Part shown: positions 14,532 through 22,870 of the stretch, piece after piece | Layout: every line of letters begins with the position of its first letter | How positions within the stretch are numbered: position 1 is the stretch's first letter | NCBI GenBank assembly: GCA_002449305.1 | Contig: DKDI01000003.1 | Span: 15,423 to 44,218 of the forward strand | Direction of reading: 5' to 3' | DNA length: 28,796 bases | Source: Treponema sp. UBA6852 | Lineage (GTDB): Bacteria; Spirochaetota; Spirochaetia; Treponematales; Treponemataceae | Notes under the pieces: generated by a model | Told to the model about the DNA's origin: nothing | The model's database searches: none | What the model saw: only the letters and a program-made list of their open reading frames with translations | Made by a program: the position numbers and the translations under genes

Positions 14532-15566
14532 ATGAATGAAGTTCTGTCACAGGATGAAATTGACCAGCTCCTTCAGGCTATAAGCACTGGCGAAAGCGAA
14601 GCAGATGAATTTAAGCCGGTTACCGATACTAGGCGTATAAAAATCTATGACTTCCGCCGTCCTGATAAATTCTCAAAGGAGCAGATTCGCACGGTTTCCA
14701 ATATGCACGAAACTTTTGCGCGTCTTACAACAACAAGCCTTTCTGCCCAGCTGCGTACTTTGGTTCATGTCCATGTTGCTTCGGTAGACCAGTTGACCTA
14801 CGAGGAATTCATTCGTTCTATTCCGACTCCTACAACTTTGGCTGTAATAAACATGGATCCTTTAAAAGGAAACGCAGTTCTTGAAATTGCTCCTGAAATT
14901 ACATTTATAATAATTGACCGTCTTTTTGGCGGCTCTGGAGATACAGGCGGAAAAGTAAACCGAGATCTTACAGATATTGAGCAGTCTGTTATGGAAGGAA
15001 TCATTGTCCGCATTTTGGCAAACATGAGGGAAGCTTGGACTCAGGTTATAGACTTACGCCCGCGTCTTCAGCAGATTGAAACAAATCCGCAGTTTGCCCA
15101 GATTGTTCCTCCGAGCGAAATGGTCATTCTTGTTACTTTGGAAATAAAAATCGGAGAGGAAGCGGGTATGATGAATATCTGTATTCCTTATATAACGATT
15201 GAACCGATTGTTTCAAAACTTTCGTCTTCTTTCTGGTTCAGTTCAGTTAGAAGAAGTTCTACAACGCAGTACCTTGGAACTCTCAAGGAAAAACTTGCGG
15301 ATGTTGAAATGGAACTTGTTGCGGACATCGGTTCAATAAATGTTCCTATTAGAGATGTTCTAAGCCTTAGAACAGGCGATGTTATAAGGCTTAACACTAT
15401 AAAGGTTGGAGAGCCGCTTACATTAAGTGTGGGCAGCAAGAAGAAATTCTACTGTCAGCCTGGCGTTGTCGGGAAAAAGGTTGCCGTTCAGATTATTGAA
15501 AAAATCGACGAGCAGGAAACTGAAAATTTTGAAGAATTAACACCAGAAGGAGACGATAACCTATGA
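14532..15566 (+). CDS. fliM: Flagellar motor switch protein FliM
   Basis: C-ring switch subunit of 344 residues that binds phosphorylated CheY and sets rotation sense. The N-terminal CheY-binding helix is LSQDEIDQLL (5-14). The middle CheC-like domain has the FliG-contacting GGSG at 133-136 (DRLFGGSGD). The C-terminal SpoA domain (about 255-335) includes IPIRDVLSLRTGDVIRLNT-like strands and VGSKKKFYCQPG. An AGGTGGA ribosome site lies upstream. Its stop overlaps the fliY start by 4 bases (ATGA), so the two switch proteins are translationally coupled. Confidence 0.96.
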   Translation: MNEVLSQDEIDQLLQAISTGESEADEFKPVTDTRRIKIYDFRRPDKFSKEQIRTVSNMHETFARLTTTSLSAQLRTLVHVHVASVDQLTYEEFIRSIPTPTTLAVINMDPLKGNAVLEIAPEITFIIIDRLFGGSGDTGGKVNRDLTDIEQSVMEGIIVRILANMREAWTQVIDLRPRLQQIETNPQFAQIVPPSEMVILVTLEIKIGEEAGMMNICIPYITIEPIVSKLSSSFWFSSVRRSSTTQYLGTLKEKLADVEMELVADIGSINVPIRDVLSLRTGDVIRLNTIKVGEPLTLSVGSKKKFYCQPGVVGKKVAVQIIEKIDEQETENFEELTPEGDDNL

Positions 15567-16789
15567 GTGAAGGATCTATATCACAGGAAGAAATCGATGC
15601 ATTGCTGTCCGGCGTAGATGTCGGCGGACTTGGTTCAGGCGGTTCGTTTAATTCTGCTCCAGAGGTTGACATTGATGTTCCAACATTGCAGAATTTTGCT
15701 GGAACCATAAAAGACAAGCTTGCTGAAGTCATTAAAAATATGACTGAAAAGGACACTGTCCCGGGTTCTCCTACTGTCGAGGCGATTGGACGTGATCAGT
15801 TGCTTGCAAAACTCCCGGAAGAAGCTGTAGCTGTAATGGCAGACTTCTCTTCTGGACTAAGCGGAGACCATCTTTTCCTTATGTCCCCGGAATTTGCAAC
15901 AAAGCTTGTCGGCTATATAAACAAAGAGGAAAATCCTGCTCTTGATGACATGGGGCTTTCTGTAATTTCAGAAGTAGTTTCGTCTCATTCAGGCGCGGAA
16001 ATAACAGAGCTTAGCAAAGGCGGAAAACTTCCGGGACTTGCTACAAATCCTCCAGAAGCTGTAAAAGAGCCAAAGGCAATGATTCGTATGCCGCAGGGAA
16101 CTTTTGCTTGCTTTACATATCCAGTTACTGTTGGCGGCGAGCAGTTTACCTTGTGGGAAGCTGTAAGCGGTTCTGTTGCTGACGGAATGGCGCGTGCTCT
16201 TGGTGGCGGTTCAAAGCCTGCTTCCAAGCCAGCTGCATCTGTAAATTCTGGAATGGAAAGTGCTTCTGCTATGGGCGGCGCTGCTCAGATGTCTTCTCCT
16301 TCCGCAGGATTTACCCAGCAGCCAATGATGGGCGGAATGCAGATGGGAATGCAGCAGATGCAGCCTAATCCAGCGATGATGGGAGGTATGCAAATGGGCG
16401 GCAATATGATGGGAATGCAGCAAATGCAGCCGAACGCTTCAATGATGGGCGGAATGCAGATGCAGACCCCTCCGAATGTTCAGTCATTGCAGTTCCCGAA
16501 TTTTGCGCAGTCTGTAGGAGGCGGCGAGCAGGGAAATATCAACTTGATTATGGATGTTTTCATGGAAATGACGGTCGAACTTGGCCGTACCAAGAAAACT
16601 ATCAAGGATATTTTGGGACTTGGCGAAGGAACAATTATCGAGCTTGATAAGCTTGCTGGTGAGCCTGTTGATATTCTGGTAAACCACAAGCCTATTGCCA
16701 AGGGCGAAGTTGTAGTTATTGATGAAAACTTCGGTGTTCGTGTTACAGAAATTCTTCCGTCTCTTGAACACGTGGCTTCATCTATGTAA
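15563..16789 (+). CDS. fliY: Flagellar motor switch protein FliY (FliN family)
   Basis: C-ring subunit of 408 residues. It begins with a second FliM-type CheY-binding helix (ISQEEIDALLSG, 6-17), continues with a CheC-like domain (about 45-215), a Met/Gln/Gly-rich linker (about 225-305) and a C-terminal SpoA/FliN domain (about 330-405) with LGRTKKTIKDILGLGEGTIIELD and NHKPIAKGEVVVIDENFGVRV. It is therefore FliY, not the short FliN. Where active CheC phosphatases have Glu-x-x-Asn, the first site here reads SEVVSSHSGAE, with Ser in place of Asn, so phosphatase activity at that site is doubtful. It overlaps fliM by 4 bases behind AAGGAGA. Confidence 0.94.
   Translation: MSEGSISQEEIDALLSGVDVGGLGSGGSFNSAPEVDIDVPTLQNFAGTIKDKLAEVIKNMTEKDTVPGSPTVEAIGRDQLLAKLPEEAVAVMADFSSGLSGDHLFLMSPEFATKLVGYINKEENPALDDMGLSVISEVVSSHSGAEITELSKGGKLPGLATNPPEAVKEPKAMIRMPQGTFACFTYPVTVGGEQFTLWEAVSGSVADGMARALGGGSKPASKPAASVNSGMESASAMGGAAQMSSPSAGFTQQPMMGGMQMGMQQMQPNPAMMGGMQMGGNMMGMQQMQPNASMMGGMQMQTPPNVQSLQFPNFAQSVGGGEQGNINLIMDVFMEMTVELGRTKKTIKDILGLGEGTIIELDKLAGEPVDILVNHKPIAKGEVVVIDENFGVRVTEILPSLEHVASSM
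16343..16465 (+). repeat. 66-bp in-frame duplication in fliY (Met/Gln linker)
   Basis: Two near-identical 22-residue units start at residues 261 and 283. Both read MGMQQMQPN, two variable residues, then MMGGMQM. The DNA copies start at 16343 and 16409 and differ mostly in third codon positions, so the duplication is not recent or is kept at protein level. A further shortened unit precedes them (MMGGMQ from 16326). Confidence 0.85.
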
Positions 16790-16885
16790 GAATAAATTTG
16801 TAAAGGGCTTTTGAATTTCATTGAAGTTTAAAAGCTCCATTAAATATAAAAGCGGCAGGCTTGAAATGCGGTGGGGATAACGCAA

Positions 16886-17575
16886 ATGTCTGTTGCTTTG
16901 GGTGGGAAAATGTATTATTCAAAAGTAAAAATTTTAGCGGCATTGCTGGCTTTATGCGCCGGACTTTCTTTTGCCCAGCAGTCTTCTGCGACTTCAGAAA
17001 ATCTTACTTCCGCACAAATTGAAAATTCTCAGATTTCATTAGACTTTTCAGAAAACTCTGATTCTGGAGTTTCAGATGAAAATGCTTTTAGTTCTTCTAG
17101 CTCTTTCGGCGGAATTGGAATTTTTGTGCGCATGATTCTTGTTTTGGGAATCATAATTGCGGCGATTTACTTTTTGTTCAAATTTATGCGCAAGTCTATG
17201 GGCGTTGAACCAGCTATGGAAGACGATGTTTTTTTGCGTAAAGTTTCGTTTATAAGCCTTGGCGAAGGAAAATCTGTTCAAATTGTAAGCCTTTGGAATA
17301 AGGCATTTATTCTTGGTGTTTCTGATAATTCCGTTTCACTTATAAAAGAAATTGATGACAAAAATCTCATTGATGCGATGAACCGCTATGCCGACATGAA
17401 CAGCAATGCAAAAAAACCGCGTTCATTTGAAGAAATCCTTCAGCTTTTTATGCCCGGAAAAAAAGAGGATGCCAAAGAAAATATTCCGGCCGCAAAAAAA
17501 TCAGCTTATGACAAAGGCACGATGGATCTTATAAATTCTTTGAAGAACAAAATGATTGGCGGAGAGGAAAAATGA
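16886..17575 (+). CDS. fliO: Flagellar export apparatus protein FliO/FliZ
   Basis: Membrane protein of about 229 residues that helps FliP assemble into the export gate. An N-terminal hydrophobic signal-like segment (KILAALLALCAGLSFA) is followed by a Ser/Glu-rich periplasmic stretch, one TM segment (FVRMILVLGIIIAAIYFLFKF) and a cytoplasmic FliO domain (RKVSFISLGEGKSVQIVSLW...FILGV). I take ATG 16886, nine bases behind GGTGGGG; ATG 16910 gives a tidier signal peptide, but GGTGGG is only three bases away; GTG 16871 is less likely. The gene ends in ATGA shared with fliP. The low sequence conservation of FliO means the name rests on topology and position. Confidence 0.82.
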   Translation: MSVALGGKMYYSKVKILAALLALCAGLSFAQQSSATSENLTSAQIENSQISLDFSENSDSGVSDENAFSSSSSFGGIGIFVRMILVLGIIIAAIYFLFKFMRKSMGVEPAMEDDVFLRKVSFISLGEGKSVQIVSLWNKAFILGVSDNSVSLIKEIDDKNLIDAMNRYADMNSNAKKPRSFEEILQLFMPGKKEDAKENIPAAKKSAYDKGTMDLINSLKNKMIGGEEK

Positions 17576-18417
17576 AGGGCCTTTTCTTGCTGAAAAAACG
17601 TTTTTTTAAATTCGCAGTTGCGTTTTTACTTTGCGCTTGCTGTTTTTTTCCATTGTCATCTCAAAGCCAGAATAATTTTCCAGAAGGCTCTTCAAGCGGA
17701 ACTACGGAAATGAGTCGCCGCATAACGGGCTTGGATTTTCCGAATTTGAGTTTTTCCGCAACTGCTCCTCGCTCTGGAAATGAAGTTGCGTTCAGTGTGC
17801 AGCTTTTGCTTCTTCTTACGCTTTTAACTCTTGCGCCAAGCATTTTTGTTTTGATGACTTGCTTTTTGCGTTTTTCAATTGTTCTTGACTTTATAAAAAG
17901 GGCGCTTTCTTTGCAGCAAGTTCCGCCGACAGCAGTTCTAAATGGAATTGCAATTTTTATGACACTTTTTTGCATGTGGCCTACATTCAGACAGATTTAC
18001 ACGGATTCTTTTCAGCCGCTTTCAAATAATGAAATTACTTTGACAGAAGCCATTGAAAAGGCAGAATCTCCTATAAGGATTTTTATGTTCCGCCAAATGG
18101 GAAACGACAAAAACAGCATCAGAACTTTTATGACAATGGCAGGACTTAGCCGCCCTGCTAATGCTTCCGATGTTCCAACTTATGTCTTGATTCCGGCCTA
18201 TATTCTGCACGAGCTTACTGTTGCATTTAAAATAGGAATTCTCTTATATATTCCGTTTATTGTAATTGATATGGTTGTTGCAAGTATTCTTATGAGCATG
18301 GGAATGATGATGCTTCCGCCTGTGCAAATTTCCATGCCGTTCAAGCTGATGCTTTTTGTTCTTGTTGACGGCTGGCATCTTTTGACTCAGCAGCTTTTTG
18401 TGAGTGTTTTGCGTTAG
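17572..18417 (+). CDS. fliP: Flagellar export gate protein FliP
   Basis: Core subunit of the type III export gate, 281 residues. A cleavable signal peptide (MKGLFLLKKRFFKFAVAFLL, then CACCFFPLSS) is usual for FliP. The family core follows: LLTLAPSIFVLMTCFLRFSI, VLDFIKRALSLQQVPPTAVL, FRQMGNDKNSIRTFMTMAG, and the C-terminal helices IPFIVIDMVVASILMSMGMM with MLPPVQISMPFKLMLFVLVD. It overlaps the fliO stop by four bases and has GGAGAGG upstream. fliQ starts 39 bases after its stop. Confidence 0.96.
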   Translation: MKGLFLLKKRFFKFAVAFLLCACCFFPLSSQSQNNFPEGSSSGTTEMSRRITGLDFPNLSFSATAPRSGNEVAFSVQLLLLLTLLTLAPSIFVLMTCFLRFSIVLDFIKRALSLQQVPPTAVLNGIAIFMTLFCMWPTFRQIYTDSFQPLSNNEITLTEAIEKAESPIRIFMFRQMGNDKNSIRTFMTMAGLSRPANASDVPTYVLIPAYILHELTVAFKIGILLYIPFIVIDMVVASILMSMGMMMLPPVQISMPFKLMLFVLVDGWHLLTQQLFVSVLR

Positions 18418-18456
18418 GAAAAATTTTGACATTCGGCTTTTGAATGGGAGGAAATT

Positions 18457-18726
18457 ATGTCATTGAATCTTATTAATAATTTAGTTCGCGGTGGAATTTT
18501 GCAGGTTTTTCTTATGTGTGCTCCTATTCTTGGCGCGGCTCTTTTGGTGGGACTTATTGTTGCAATTTTTCAAGCTACAACTTCAATTCAAGAGCAGACA
18601 CTTACTTTCTTGCCAAAGTTTCTTACGATTCTTTTTGTAATTGCTTTGCTTGGCGGATTTATGTTTAATTCTTTGGCTCAATATTTCCGCGGAATTCTCG
18701 ATTTGATTCCGGCTATGGCAAGATAG
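18457..18726 (+). CDS. fliQ: Flagellar export gate protein FliQ
   Basis: Small two-helix membrane protein of 89 residues in the FliPQR gate. The family segment ILGAALLVGLIVAIFQATTSIQEQTLTF is plain, followed by a second TM (ILFVIALLGGFMF). The length is standard. GGGAGGA lies eight bases before the start. The fliR start codon begins one base after the stop codon. Confidence 0.95.
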   Translation: MSLNLINNLVRGGILQVFLMCAPILGAALLVGLIVAIFQATTSIQEQTLTFLPKFLTILFVIALLGGFMFNSLAQYFRGILDLIPAMAR

Positions 18727-18727
18727 A

Positions 18728-19549
18728 ATGCTTGAGCGGATTGTTTCTGATGCGCCTGTTTTTCTCTTTGTTGCAGTAAGATGCTTTGCCACTATAATGA
18801 CGCTTCCGCTTTTTTCTTCAAGAACTGTTCCAAGAAGTGCAAAAATCGCTTTGGCAGGCTACATGGCGTTTTTTATTTTTCCGCAGATTTCTTTGGCAGA
18901 CGGAATTTTTTCTTCATATAAAAATTATATTTCACCTGAAGGAAACTTTACGCTTGAATATATTTTCCTGCTTGCCGGAGAAGCGATGATTGGAATAATC
19001 CTTGGTTTTTTTGTACAGATTATTTTTGCTTCGTTCAGCACAGCCGGGCAGTTTTTTGCGTTTCAGATGGGGCTTAGCGCGAGCGAAGTTTACGATTCAC
19101 TTAGCCAGGTTGAAAATCCTCTTATGGGACAGTTTTTTAATTTTATGGCGATGCTTGTCTTTTTACAGAACAACTGGCTTCAAATGCTGCTGTTAAAGGG
19201 AATGTCTGAAAGCTTTAAGATTATAAGCGCAATTTCCATAGTAGACAATTCACGTTTTCTTGCGGAATTTATGATGAAGTCTCTTACATTGCTTTTTAAG
19301 GATGCGCTGATTATTGCGCTGCCGGTTATGGCATCTCTTTTTTTAATAAATGTTACAGTCGGAATTCTTTCAAAGGCGGCTCCTCAGATGAATTTGCTTT
19401 CGGAAGGATTTCCTGTTCTTATGCTGACTGCATATTTTTTAATTTTTGTTCTTGTTCCTCAGTTCATTGAGTTTTTTGAAGGCTGCTTTAAAGGCGGAAT
19501 TTTTGAAATTGAAAAGCTTTTTATCGGGCTTAAAGGAGGCGGGCAATAA
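18728..19549 (+). CDS. fliR: Flagellar export gate protein FliR
   Basis: Polytopic membrane protein of 273 residues, the single-copy cap of the export gate. Family segments include the N-terminal VRCFATIMTLPLFSSRTVPR, EAMIGIILGFFVQIIFASF, SAGQ-like STAGQFFAFQMGLS and the late AAPQMNLLSEGFPV. There is no good ribosome site, so translation is probably coupled to fliQ, one base upstream. Its TAA stop shares a base with the flhB ATG (TAATG). Confidence 0.95.
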   Translation: MLERIVSDAPVFLFVAVRCFATIMTLPLFSSRTVPRSAKIALAGYMAFFIFPQISLADGIFSSYKNYISPEGNFTLEYIFLLAGEAMIGIILGFFVQIIFASFSTAGQFFAFQMGLSASEVYDSLSQVENPLMGQFFNFMAMLVFLQNNWLQMLLLKGMSESFKIISAISIVDNSRFLAEFMMKSLTLLFKDALIIALPVMASLFLINVTVGILSKAAPQMNLLSEGFPVLMLTAYFLIFVLVPQFIEFFEGCFKGGIFEIEKLFIGLKGGGQ

Positions 19550-20646
19550 TGGACTTGCAGTGGTTCGCCGCGGAAGATGAAGGCAAAACAGAAGAAGCCT
19601 CGGAACAGAAACTCCGCAAAGCAAGAAAAGAAGGCCGCGTTGCAAAAAGCCAGGAGCTGAACGGAACTGTTGTTTTTCTTTTTGTTGTCGCAGTTCTTAT
19701 TTTGCTGGCTCCTTGGTTCTATGACAAAATCTGCGAAATGATGATTTTTTACTTTAACAATGTGACTGCCCAAAAAATTGACGATGCAAGATTTTACTAT
19801 ATTTTTTTGCGGAATCTTCTTCCGATTGTGCTTCCTTTGTCGCTTGCAGGAATTCTTGCTGGCGTCATAATAAATTTGGTTCAGAATAGAGGATTCATTT
19901 TTACAACAAAAACAATAGAGCCAAAATTTTCTAAAATTGTTCCTAAATTCGGCGAGTATTTTAAAAAGACTTTATTTTCGATGATGGGACTTTTTAACAT
20001 TGCAAAGTCGCTTTTAAAAGTTGCCGTTATCGTTGCAATTGCGGTTCTTCTTATCCGCATGGATTTGGCCAAGACTCTTGGATTTTTAAAGGCTGGCGGA
20101 GTTGATTTAGCGTTGCGTTCTGTTTCTGGAATGGTTGCTCAGCTGCTTGTTGTTTCCGCTGTTATTTTGATTGTAATCGGCGTGTTCGATTATGTAATGC
20201 AGCGCAGGGAATTTAAAGAGCAGATGAAAATGACCAAGCAGGAAGTAAAAGAGGAATTTAAGGAAAGCGAAGGAGACCCGGAAGTAAAAGGCAGGCTTGA
20301 ATCCGCGCAAAAAGAAATGCTTTCACAAAATATGCCAAAGGCTGTCCGCGAGTCGGATGTTGTAATAACAAACCCTACGCATTATGCGGTTTCTCTTCAG
20401 TGGAAGCAGGAGCAACAGGACGCGCCGATGATTACTGCAAAGGGAACTGACAATACTGCTCAGACAATGAAAAAAATCGCCGCTGAAAATAATGTTCCGA
20501 TAATTGAAAATCGCCCTCTTGCCCGCGGACTTTATGCAGATACCGAAGTTGGCGACATAATTCCTACATCTTATTTGCGGGCTATTGCTGCTGTTTACGC
20601 CCAGGTTGGCTTTATGAATAAGGAAAGAAACAAAAAATCCATTTAA
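19549..20646 (+). CDS. flhB: Flagellar export switch protein FlhB
   Basis: Membrane protein of 365 residues that switches export from rod/hook to filament substrates once FliK signals. It has a charged amphipathic N-terminus (DEGKTEEASEQKLRKARKEG), four TM helices within about 39-215, a linker helix and the cytoplasmic domain with the self-cleavage motif NPTH at Asn275-Pro276 (VVITNPTHYAVSLQW). All catalytic features are intact. A strong AAAGGAGGCGGG site lies inside the fliR 3' end. FliK, its partner, is at 4265-5647. Confidence 0.96.
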   Translation: MDLQWFAAEDEGKTEEASEQKLRKARKEGRVAKSQELNGTVVFLFVVAVLILLAPWFYDKICEMMIFYFNNVTAQKIDDARFYYIFLRNLLPIVLPLSLAGILAGVIINLVQNRGFIFTTKTIEPKFSKIVPKFGEYFKKTLFSMMGLFNIAKSLLKVAVIVAIAVLLIRMDLAKTLGFLKAGGVDLALRSVSGMVAQLLVVSAVILIVIGVFDYVMQRREFKEQMKMTKQEVKEEFKESEGDPEVKGRLESAQKEMLSQNMPKAVRESDVVITNPTHYAVSLQWKQEQQDAPMITAKGTDNTAQTMKKIAAENNVPIIENRPLARGLYADTEVGDIIPTSYLRAIAAVYAQVGFMNKERNKKSI

Positions 20647-20662
20647 AAGTTACTTTTTGCCG

Positions 20663-20691
20663 TTTTCAAAATTCTTTTTTTGTAGTACAAT
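20663..20691 (+). promoter_or_regulatory. Possible internal promoter before flhA
   Basis: TTTTCA (20663-20668), 17 bases, TACAAT (20686-20691) in the 97-base gap between flhB and flhA, the longest gap within block 2. It could add transcripts for flhA-flhF-flhG-fliA-fapA. Confidence 0.45.
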
Positions 20692-20743
20692 AGAAAGACA
20701 TTATATTTCTAAATTGAAGCTTTTTAGTTAGGGTGGGGACTCG

Positions 20744-22870
20744 ATGGCGGAAAAGCGCGGCTCAAGCGGTAGTATTTTAAATTTTATTTTACGCAATTCA
20801 CTGGCGGTAGGCATTATCGTTGTTGTTTTGTTTATGTTTATTCCGCTTCCAACAGCTTTTATTGATCTTGCAATGGTTATAAACCTTGCGCTTTCTTTTA
20901 TAATTCTTTTGACCGTTATCTATATGAAGCGTGCTGCGGATTTTACATCGTTTCCGCGAGTCGTCCTTATAACAACTATTTTTGGTCTTGCAATAAATAT
21001 TTCTTCCACTAGAAATATTCTTGTTCATCCGGTAAAAACTTCTGGGCATATGGCTGGGCAGAGCGAAATGGTTCAGGCGTTTGCAAATATTGTTGCAGGC
21101 GATAAAGTTTTAATAGGATTTATAATTTTTATTATTCTGATTGTTGTTCAGGTTCTTGTAATTACAAAAGGCGCAGACCGTGTTTCCGAAGTTACTGCGC
21201 GTTTTACATTGGATGCCATGAACAATAAAATGTTTACAATTCAAAATCAGATTAACAACGGTTCTATTACAGAAGAAGAAGGCGAACTGAAAATCAATCA
21301 GCTTAGGCAAGAAATCGACTTTTATTCTGCAATGGACGGTTCTTCTAAATTTGTAAGCGGAAACGTAAAGGCTGGGATTTTCATTACAGTTGTAAACCTT
21401 ATTGGCGGAATTATAAGTGGAACTTTTGCCGGAGCTTCTATAACTGATGCTCTTGACAGCTACGCAAAGCTTACGATTGGCGACGGTCTTATGTCTCAGC
21501 TTCCGTCTTTGCTGCTTTCTTTTTCAACAGGTCTTTTGATTACAGGAAGCAACGACGGCGACTTGCTTTCAGATCAGCTCAAAGAGCAGTTTTCTGCAAA
21601 TGGAACAATTTATGTTATTGTTGGAGCTACATTGGCGGCTCTTGGAATTGCGTTCCATAATGGAGCAACTGCGACTCTTGTTCCGATTGGAATTTTGTTT
21701 GTTTTTGTTGGCACTCGGCTTTCGCGCTTAAAGACAAAAGAAGAAGAGCAAAAGGCGGTGGAAGCAGAAAAAGCAAAAAATTCTCCGCAAAAAGGAAATG
21801 GCGGTCCTGAAGAAATTTCTCCTGTTGTAAAACTAGACGACCTTTCACTTGAAATTGGATATGCGCTCATTCCTCTTGTTGATGATGAAAAAGGCGCAGA
21901 ACTTATGTCGCGTGTAAAAAGAATCCGCCGTGAAGCTGCTCTTGACCTTGGACTTGTTATTCCGCCGATTCATATTATGGATCAAATGGAACTTTCGCCG
22001 GAAGAATATTCGTTTAAAATCCGCGGAATTGAAGCTGGAAGAGGACGGCTTAAGCTTGGGCATTTTATGTGCCTGAACACTGGAAATGTTCCTAAAGACA
22101 GAGAAATTGTCGGGGAAAAAACAAAAGACCCGGCGTTTGGAATGGATGCAATTTGGCTTCCTGATTCAAAGCGCCTTGAAGCAGAAAAAGCCGGCTATGC
22201 GGTGATTGACGCTCCTACTATAATTGCAACTCATCTTACGGAACTTATAAGACGAAACGCTTCTAAAATTCTTAGCCGTCAGAGTGTCAGCGCGATTATT
22301 GAAGAAATCAAAAAGACGAATCCTGTTGTTGTTGATGAAGTTACAAGCGGAGATCACAGATTCTCTTACGGTGAAATTGAAGCTGTTCTTAAAAATCTTC
22401 TTGAAGAGCAGGTCAGCATCCGCAATATGGTTGTTATACTTGAAACTTTGGGAGACTACGGAAAACTTACACGCGATTCTTGGACTCTTACGGAAAAAGT
22501 GCGAGAGGCTCTTGGCGCACAGATTTGCCAGCAGTATGCGGATGAAAATAAAGTTCTTCATGTGCTTAACCTTTCTCAGAGCCTTGCGCAGAAACTTCTT
22601 GACCATAGAGCAGATATGCCGGGAAAAGGTCCTATTGTTGCATTTGATCCTGTTGACGCAAGAAATTATATTTCTACAATGAGCAATGCTGTTGCCGCTG
22701 TCCGTGAAAGAAATTATCTTCCTATTATTTTGTGTCCGTCTGAAGTGCGCCGGCTTGTAAAATCTTCTACTGAGCTTGAAATGCCTGGAATAATTGTTTT
22801 GTCTATAAACGAAGTGATGGCTGCTTCGCCAAATATAAAAGTTGAATCTCTTGGAGAAATAAATGGCTGA
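20744..22870 (+). CDS. flhA: Flagellar export gate protein FlhA
   Basis: Export-gate subunit of 708 residues that forms the nonameric ring receiving chaperone-substrate complexes. The N-terminal half has about eight TM helices and the conserved FHIPEP-family loop (RAADFTSFPRVVLITTIFGLAI, then NISSTRNIL) and VTARFTLDAMNNKM. The cytoplasmic half (about 350-708) carries IPPIHIMDQMELSPEEYSFK, GRGRLKLGHFMCL, PAFGMDAIWL and the C-terminal ...IIVLSINEVMAA. The length is usual. GGTGGGG lies upstream. The 3' end overlaps flhF by 8 bases. Confidence 0.96.
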   Translation: MAEKRGSSGSILNFILRNSLAVGIIVVVLFMFIPLPTAFIDLAMVINLALSFIILLTVIYMKRAADFTSFPRVVLITTIFGLAINISSTRNILVHPVKTSGHMAGQSEMVQAFANIVAGDKVLIGFIIFIILIVVQVLVITKGADRVSEVTARFTLDAMNNKMFTIQNQINNGSITEEEGELKINQLRQEIDFYSAMDGSSKFVSGNVKAGIFITVVNLIGGIISGTFAGASITDALDSYAKLTIGDGLMSQLPSLLLSFSTGLLITGSNDGDLLSDQLKEQFSANGTIYVIVGATLAALGIAFHNGATATLVPIGILFVFVGTRLSRLKTKEEEQKAVEAEKAKNSPQKGNGGPEEISPVVKLDDLSLEIGYALIPLVDDEKGAELMSRVKRIRREAALDLGLVIPPIHIMDQMELSPEEYSFKIRGIEAGRGRLKLGHFMCLNTGNVPKDREIVGEKTKDPAFGMDAIWLPDSKRLEAEKAGYAVIDAPTIIATHLTELIRRNASKILSRQSVSAIIEEIKKTNPVVVDEVTSGDHRFSYGEIEAVLKNLLEEQVSIRNMVVILETLGDYGKLTRDSWTLTEKVREALGAQICQQYADENKVLHVLNLSQSLAQKLLDHRADMPGKGPIVAFDPVDARNYISTMSNAVAAVRERNYLPIILCPSEVRRLVKSSTELEMPGIIVLSINEVMAASPNIKVESLGEING

